This document shows, in pieces, positions 15,286 through 19,910 of a DNA stretch of 19,910 bases (position 1 is its first letter; each line of letters begins with the position of its first letter). The notes below the pieces were generated by a model. It saw only the letters and a list, made by a program, of their open reading frames with translations. It was not told the origin of the DNA and did not search any database. The stretch comes from Ruminococcus sp. UBA6407 (GTDB lineage Bacteria; Bacillota; Clostridia; Oscillospirales; Ruminococcaceae), in the NCBI GenBank assembly GCA_002438605.1, contig DJPR01000009.1, positions 2,617 to 22,526 on the forward strand, given 5' to 3'. Both the position numbers and the translations under genes were made by a program.

Positions 15286-17124
15286 ATGTGCGGAATCGTA
15301 GGATTTACAGGAACAAATGAAGCAGCCCCAATACTTCTTGACGGATTGTCAAAACTTGAATACAGAGGATATGACTCAGCAGGAATTGCTGTCAGAAACG
15401 GCGATGCAGAACCTGAGGTCGTAAAGGCAAAGGGCAAGCTGAAGGTATTAAAGGAAATGACCAATGACGGAAAGGCTGTAAAAGGCAGCTGCGGTATAGG
15501 TCATACACGTTGGGCAACTCATGGAGAACCTTCAACACTTAATGCTCATCCACATAGCAGTGATGATGAAAATGTTATAGCAGTACATAACGGAATAATT
15601 GAAAATTATCAGGAGCTTCGTGAAAAGCTGGTAAAAAATGGTTACAGCTTCAAGTCACAGACTGATACGGAAGTTGCTGTAAAACTTATTGACTATTACT
15701 ACAAAAAGTACCTTGGAACACCTGTTGACGCACTTAATCATGCACTTGTGAGAATTCGTGGTTCATATGCACTTGCAGTTATGTTCAAGGACTATCCGGG
15801 TGAAATTTATGCCGCAAGAAAAGACAGCCCGATGATTATCGGCGTTACAGGCGGTGAAAGCTATCTTGCATCTGACGTTCCGGCAATTCTGAAATACACA
15901 AGAAATGTATATTATATCGGAAATATGGAGCTTGCAAGGCTTACAAAGGGTGACGTTACTTTCTACAACCTTGACGGTGATGAAATCCAGAAAGAAATGA
16001 AAACTATTGAGTGGGACGCAGAAGCTGCCGAAAAGGGCGGTTATGAGCATTTTATGCTGAAAGAAATCCACGAACAGCCAAAAGTGGTAAGAGATACAAT
16101 TAATTCAGTTCTCAAAGACGGAGAAATCAGCTTTGAAAGTGTTGGACTTACTGATGAGGAAATGAAAAAAATTCAGCAGGTATATATTGTTGCATGCGGT
16201 TCAGCATATCATGTCGGAATGGCCGCACAGTATGTAATTGAACAGCTGACATCACTTTCAGTTCGTGTGGAGCTTGCGTCTGAGTTCAGATACAGAGATA
16301 TGAAGCTTGCAGATAACAGTCTTGCAATCATTATCAGTCAGTCAGGAGAAACAGCAGACAGCCTTGCGGCACTTCGTCTTTGCAAGGAAAGAGGAGTTAA
16401 AACGCTTGGTATCGTAAATGTTGTAGGCTCATCAATTGCAAGGGAAGCGGACAATGTATTCTATACACTTGCAGGTCCTGAGATTTCAGTTGCAACAACA
16501 AAGGCATACAGCTGTCAGCTTGTTGCCGCATACCTCCTTGCACTCCAGTTCTCAAAGGCAAGAGGAGAGATAACAGATGAAAGATTCCGACAGCTTACTG
16601 ATGAAATCAATACTATCCCTGAAAAAATAGAACGTATTCTTGAAGATAAGGAGCGTTTGCAGTGGTTTGCATCAAAGGTAGTTAATATTAAGGACGCATT
16701 CTTTATAGGACGTGGAATTGACTATGCAATCGGCATGGAGGGCAGTCTGAAGCTCAAGGAAATCAGCTATATTCATTCCGAGGCATATGCAGCAGGTGAG
16801 CTTAAACATGGTCCGATCAGTCTTATTGAAGACGGAACAATAGTTTTCTGTGTTGTAACACAGTCTGCACTCTATGAAAAGACCATAAGCAACATGGTTG
16901 AAGTAAAGAGCCGTGGAGCAAAGCTGTTCGGACTTACTACATACGGTAACTATGCTATGGAGGACGTTGCTGACTTTACTGTATACATTCCTAGGATTGA
17001 GAACCTTTTTGCAGGCAGTCTTTCAGTTATTCCACTCCAGCTTCTTTCTTATTATGTATCAGTTGGCAAGGGATTTGACGTTGATAAGCCGAGAAATCTT
17101 GCAAAGAGTGTTACTGTTGAATAA
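15286..17124 (+). CDS. glmS: Glutamine-fructose-6-phosphate aminotransferase (isomerizing)
   Basis: GlmS makes glucosamine-6-phosphate from fructose-6-phosphate and glutamine, the first step to UDP-GlcNAc for peptidoglycan and surface glycans. The 612-residue protein is full length. MCGIVGFTG supplies the N-terminal nucleophile Cys2 after Met removal. RGYDSAG (27-33), GHTRWATHG (72-80) and HNGIIENY (101-108) complete the glutaminase domain. Two SIS domains follow, with CGSAYH (304-309), SQSGET (351-356), VATTKAYS, and the C-terminal DVDKPRNLAKSVTVE that closes the sugar site. AAAGGAG just upstream is the ribosome site. Only 51 bases separate it from galE, so there is no room for a glmS ribozyme, a common control in Gram-positive bacteria. 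Confidence 0.98.
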   Translation: MCGIVGFTGTNEAAPILLDGLSKLEYRGYDSAGIAVRNGDAEPEVVKAKGKLKVLKEMTNDGKAVKGSCGIGHTRWATHGEPSTLNAHPHSSDDENVIAVHNGIIENYQELREKLVKNGYSFKSQTDTEVAVKLIDYYYKKYLGTPVDALNHALVRIRGSYALAVMFKDYPGEIYAARKDSPMIIGVTGGESYLASDVPAILKYTRNVYYIGNMELARLTKGDVTFYNLDGDEIQKEMKTIEWDAEAAEKGGYEHFMLKEIHEQPKVVRDTINSVLKDGEISFESVGLTDEEMKKIQQVYIVACGSAYHVGMAAQYVIEQLTSLSVRVELASEFRYRDMKLADNSLAIIISQSGETADSLAALRLCKERGVKTLGIVNVVGSSIAREADNVFYTLAGPEISVATTKAYSCQLVAAYLLALQFSKARGEITDERFRQLTDEINTIPEKIERILEDKERLQWFASKVVNIKDAFFIGRGIDYAIGMEGSLKLKEISYIHSEAYAAGELKHGPISLIEDGTIVFCVVTQSALYEKTISNMVEVKSRGAKLFGLTTYGNYAMEDVADFTVYIPRIENLFAGSLSVIPLQLLSYYVSVGKGFDVDKPRNLAKSVTVE

Positions 17125-17135
17125 ATAAATGAAAA

Positions 17136-17179
17136 GCCGCACAAGGTACGTCAAATGACTTTGTGCAGTGTTGCCTTAA
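17136..17179. repeat. Partial, decayed copy of the palindromic repeat
   Basis: TTGTGCAGTGTTGCCTTAA (17161-17179) matches the right arm at 14082-14100 with one base different. Upstream, GCACAA (17139-17144) still pairs with TTGTGC (17161-17166). The centre GTCAAATGAC (17150-17159) is itself an imperfect palindrome. The outer left arm is missing. It lies directly 3' of glmS. Confidence 0.6.
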
Positions 17180-17197
17180 AGAGAAAGGAACATAATT

Positions 17198-17539
17198 ATG
17201 CCATTTATTAATATTAAGACAAATGAAAATGTTACAGAAGAAAAGGCAAAAGCTATAAAGTCAAAGCTTGGACTTGCAATAACTGCTATTCCGGGAAAAT
17301 CTGAGGGTTGGCTTATGGTTGGAATAGAGGACGATTATAAGCTCTTTTTCAGAGGAAGCGAAGAGCCTGCTGCAATGGTTGAGGTCAGCATTTACGGCAA
17401 AGCGTCAGATAATGCTTTGTCCGTGCTTACAAGCAATATTACGGGAATAATGCTTGACGTTCTCGGAATATCAACCGACAGGGTTTATGTAAGCTATATG
17501 ACTACTGATAATTGGGGCTGGAATGGTTCTAATTTTTAG
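17198..17539 (+). CDS. MIF / phenylpyruvate tautomerase-like protein
   Basis: This 113-residue protein belongs to the tautomerase superfamily (macrophage migration inhibitory factor type), whose members use an N-terminal proline as catalytic base on keto-enol substrates such as phenylpyruvate. Pro2 would become the N-terminus after Met removal. Lys34 in IPGKSE matches the substrate-binding lysine region, VEVSIYG (61-67) the central strand, and NWGWNG (105-110) near the C-terminus is a hallmark of the MIF branch. No signal peptide is seen. It starts 73 bases after glmS, beyond the repeat copy, with GAAAGGAA as ribosome site. No context indicates its physiological substrate. The family assignment is strong and the role unknown. 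Confidence 0.88.
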   Translation: MPFINIKTNENVTEEKAKAIKSKLGLAITAIPGKSEGWLMVGIEDDYKLFFRGSEEPAAMVEVSIYGKASDNALSVLTSNITGIMLDVLGISTDRVYVSYMTTDNWGWNGSNF

Positions 17540-17611
17540 GGTATGCGAAAAAATTAGTATATTCTAACGAGTATGAATTTTTTTAATATAGTAAAGGGAG
17601 GGAAATAGATT

Positions 17612-18907
17612 ATGAAAAAAAAGATGCTTATTGTTTGTGACGTAGAAGGTACAATATTTCAAGCAAAATATAAAATTGAAGGAACTGATTATGCTTCTTC
17701 AATGTGGCAACCTATTGCACATGCTCTTGGAGAAAAAGCAGAACGTGAGGAATATGAAACTCATTTAAGATGGGATAATTTGGAATATGACAACTATGTG
17801 GATTGGGTTAAAGCAACTGTAGAAATACATAGGAAATATAAACTAAAGCGTGAAGTATTTAACAGAATAATTGATGAAGCAGAATATATGCCTGGAGTTG
17901 AAGCGTTTTTTCAAAAAATAGATCGTGAGAAGTTTATACCTGTTTTAATAACAGGTGGATTTAGAAATTTAACACGAAGAGCAGAAAAAGAACTAAAAAT
18001 TGATTCATCAAATATATTTGCAGCATGCAATTACAATTTTGACACATTTGGCAATCTTACAGATGTTGATATTCAATCTAGTGATTTTGAAGATAAAATA
18101 TCTTGTGTAAAGACGGTTATTTCTAAATATGCTCTTGATTTCAATGATGATTGGATATTTATTGGTGACGGAAAAAATGATGTTCCTATAGCTCAATTAG
18201 CACCATATTCATTTGCTATTAATGGACACCCAAAATTGAATAATGCGGTTAGTTCGAAAATAACTAATTTTATGGAAGCATATGATCAAATAAACGATTG
18301 GTACGACATGGTTAATGCAGATAGTAATACTAAGGATTATAGGAAAAAGGTTCTTGAAAGAGCTGCATTAAGACAGGTTCAGAGGGAAAAAATTGTAAAT
18401 GCTAATATTGAGTTATATACTCAAGTAGAGGAATTAAAAAAACGTATAGAAGTTCTTGAAAATACAATTCCACAGCCTACAAAAGTAGAAGCGGTAATTC
18501 CATTTGCTGAATATTACTATGGTGAAAATATTATATTCTCTAAAGAGGCGAAAAAATCATTAATTGAAAACGCAGAGGCAGGGTATACTAAAAAATATAT
18601 AGAAGGAATATTTGAACAACTTGCATATATTAATCTGTGGGCAAAAAAGAAAAAAGGTTTAATATCTGATGATGAATATAAATCAAAAGTAAGTACAAGA
18701 AAAATTGCATATGCACTTAGTGAAAGCACAGAAAATATGTTAAAAAAAGATTATATGGATAATGGAGTTTTAATTAATATGCATATTTATATGAGTTCAC
18801 TGCCAAATTGCAGTAGACCAAGAACATATTTTGGCTGGGATGAGAAGCATAATAAGGCTTTGGTAAGCACTATGTGTGAACATAAACGTACATCGAAATA
18901 TAAATAA
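17612..18907 (+). CDS. HAD-superfamily phosphatase with coiled coil and unknown C-terminal domain
   Basis: Residues 1-225 form a phosphoserine-phosphatase-like HAD hydrolase. CDVEGT (9-14) has the nucleophile Asp10, but Glu12 stands where most members have Asp. VLITGG (111-116) holds the motif II Thr114, EDKISCVK (160-167) a motif III Lys, and GDGKND (185-190) the metal-binding acidic residues. A helical, probably coiled-coil stretch follows (about 250-287). The last 145 residues are unlike any HAD cap and end in RPRTYFGWDEKHNKAL (402-417) and CEHKRTSKY (422-430), whose His and basic residues suggest nucleic-acid or phosphate handling. The 431-residue length is about double that of a plain phosphatase. 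The gene is visibly more AT-rich than its neighbours (many AAA and ATA codons), suggesting transfer. GGGAGGG about 12 bases upstream is the ribosome site. Substrate unknown. Confidence 0.8.
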   Translation: MKKKMLIVCDVEGTIFQAKYKIEGTDYASSMWQPIAHALGEKAEREEYETHLRWDNLEYDNYVDWVKATVEIHRKYKLKREVFNRIIDEAEYMPGVEAFFQKIDREKFIPVLITGGFRNLTRRAEKELKIDSSNIFAACNYNFDTFGNLTDVDIQSSDFEDKISCVKTVISKYALDFNDDWIFIGDGKNDVPIAQLAPYSFAINGHPKLNNAVSSKITNFMEAYDQINDWYDMVNADSNTKDYRKKVLERAALRQVQREKIVNANIELYTQVEELKKRIEVLENTIPQPTKVEAVIPFAEYYYGENIIFSKEAKKSLIENAEAGYTKKYIEGIFEQLAYINLWAKKKKGLISDDEYKSKVSTRKIAYALSESTENMLKKDYMDNGVLINMHIYMSSLPNCSRPRTYFGWDEKHNKALVSTMCEHKRTSKYK

Positions 18908-18961
18908 TATTATTTGTTCGGCAAAAATTGAAGTTATAAAACAACAGGAGGTGGAAGTAAA

Positions 18962-19876
18962 ATGGCATATCCAAAACCATTATCACAGAAAACGATAGAT
19001 AAAATGTTCAGTACATGGAAGCCTGAAACGGTTGAAAAGCTTCATAAATACTATGAAACCTTTTCTGAATTGTACGGAGTAATAACGCTTTCAGATGCAT
19101 GGAAAGTCTTTAAGAATTATGAACCCAGAATTACTAAAAGGGATTTTATGGCCTTTTCAATAATAGTAAGACGTGAGGATGTTCCTTACCGCATTTACGA
19201 AGAAAATGAACTCTATACGGAGGGGCTTCCGAACGAGGATTATCGGATGATAATAAATAAAAAACTCATAGGAAAAAACTATGGAAGATACGGAAAAGTT
19301 TATGAAGTCATTGAGCTGCAGGGCAATAAACCATATTATCAGCCTGAAAATATTTTAAGTATAAAACAGCTTTCACCAAAGTGGAATGAATTTCATACTT
19401 TTCTTAAAAACCTTCGTTCTGAAAATGGTGAAAGACTTTCAAAACATACATTTATGTCATCTACTGACAGAATTTCTCTTGAATACTATAAAAGTGAGCA
19501 GAAAAGAAAGAAAGTATATGATACCATGAGTATTCCTGCTTCTGAAAGAATATATGAAGCTGTTTTATTTAAAACACTTTGCGGAGGAATGAGTATTGAT
19601 CCCCTTACTTCAATGCTTGAAGAGGCAGAGGCAGTTCTTACGGAAAGGAAACTTGATAAAATGTTTGAGCTTCTGCAGGAAGCTGTAAATAATACTCACT
19701 TATGGTGTAACTGCGGCTGGACACCTGTAGATTTATCAAAACAATACAAAAACCAAGGACTGCCTAAAGCTGTTGTTCTCGGGCCGGGATATCAGAAGGC
19801 ATTTGAAAACGGCGAACTGGATAAGGACGAAATAACAGAAATGTTCAATCAAATGGGGATTGAAGTAATTGATTAG
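18962..19876 (+). CDS. Hypothetical protein, 304 residues
   Basis: I do not recognise this family. The protein is soluble, highly charged and mostly helical, with no signal peptide or membrane segment. The N-terminal 70 residues (LSQKTIDKMF...ITKRDFMAFSI) look like a helix-turn-helix-rich module. The middle has a basic stretch (RMIINKKLIGKNYGRYGK, 95-112). Near the C-terminus THLWCNCGWTPVDL (245-258) resembles the W-x-N-x-G-x-T-P-x-E/D-L motif of several uncharacterised Firmicute proteins, some of which carry SEC-C zinc motifs, but no SEC-C motif is present here. AGGAGGTGG, 8-9 bases before the ATG, is a very strong ribosome site. It begins 54 bases after the HAD gene and may be co-transcribed with it. 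Confidence 0.75.
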   Translation: MAYPKPLSQKTIDKMFSTWKPETVEKLHKYYETFSELYGVITLSDAWKVFKNYEPRITKRDFMAFSIIVRREDVPYRIYEENELYTEGLPNEDYRMIINKKLIGKNYGRYGKVYEVIELQGNKPYYQPENILSIKQLSPKWNEFHTFLKNLRSENGERLSKHTFMSSTDRISLEYYKSEQKRKKVYDTMSIPASERIYEAVLFKTLCGGMSIDPLTSMLEEAEAVLTERKLDKMFELLQEAVNNTHLWCNCGWTPVDLSKQYKNQGLPKAVVLGPGYQKAFENGELDKDEITEMFNQMGIEVID

Positions 19877-19887
19877 GATATGATATG

Positions 19888-19910
19888 TTAAGGCAATACC
19901 GCATAAAGCT
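19888..19910. repeat. Start of a third repeat copy, cut by the window edge
   Basis: TTAAGGCAATACCGCATAA (19888-19906) is the left-arm orientation of the palindromic repeat, with two differences from TTAAGGCAACACCGCACAA. It begins 11 bases after the last stop codon and runs off the window, so a partner arm cannot be assessed. Confidence 0.6.

Overview
The window is AT-rich and carries 18 protein genes, all on the + strand, tightly packed behind AGGAG-type ribosome sites and a consensus sigma-A promoter. These traits and the protein sequences suggest a Firmicute of the Ruminococcus type (Clostridia, Oscillospiraceae). That assignment is inferred from style and was not tested by search. No rRNA, tRNA, transposase, CRISPR array or phage gene was seen.

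Region 1 (about 158-13882) looks like one 13-gene operon behind a promoter at 158-187 and an AT-rich leader of roughly 150 nt. Its first five genes are a cell-surface glycan set: a PglE-like sugar aminotransferase, a hexapeptide acyltransferase, a PglC-like initiating phosphoglycosyl transferase, a Wzy-like polymerase and a Wzx-like flippase. An ATP-grasp ligase follows. Then come seven enzymes of small carboxylic-acid chemistry: a MmgE/PrpD protein, an aldo/keto reductase, a phosphonopyruvate-decarboxylase-like ThDP enzyme, an unassigned barrel-like protein, a CitE-like aldolase, and the two subunits of a class I fumarase/tartrate dehydratase-like enzyme. No glycosyltransferase other than the initiating one is present. 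My working idea is that the seven enzymes make an unusual acid, which the ATP-grasp ligase or the acyltransferase joins to an amino sugar on a lipid carrier before export. This is inference.

Region 2 (13883-14214) is non-coding or holds gene debris. It contains a 19-bp palindrome and a strong promoter for galE.

Region 3 (14215-17539) holds galE, a small terminator, glmS and a MIF/tautomerase-like gene. GalE and GlmS supply UDP-sugar and hexosamine precursors that suit the upstream glycan locus.

Region 4 (17612-19876) holds a more AT-rich HAD phosphatase with an unusual C-terminal extension and an unrecognised 304-residue protein. Arms of the same palindromic repeat lie at 14060-14100, 17161-17179 and 19888-19906.
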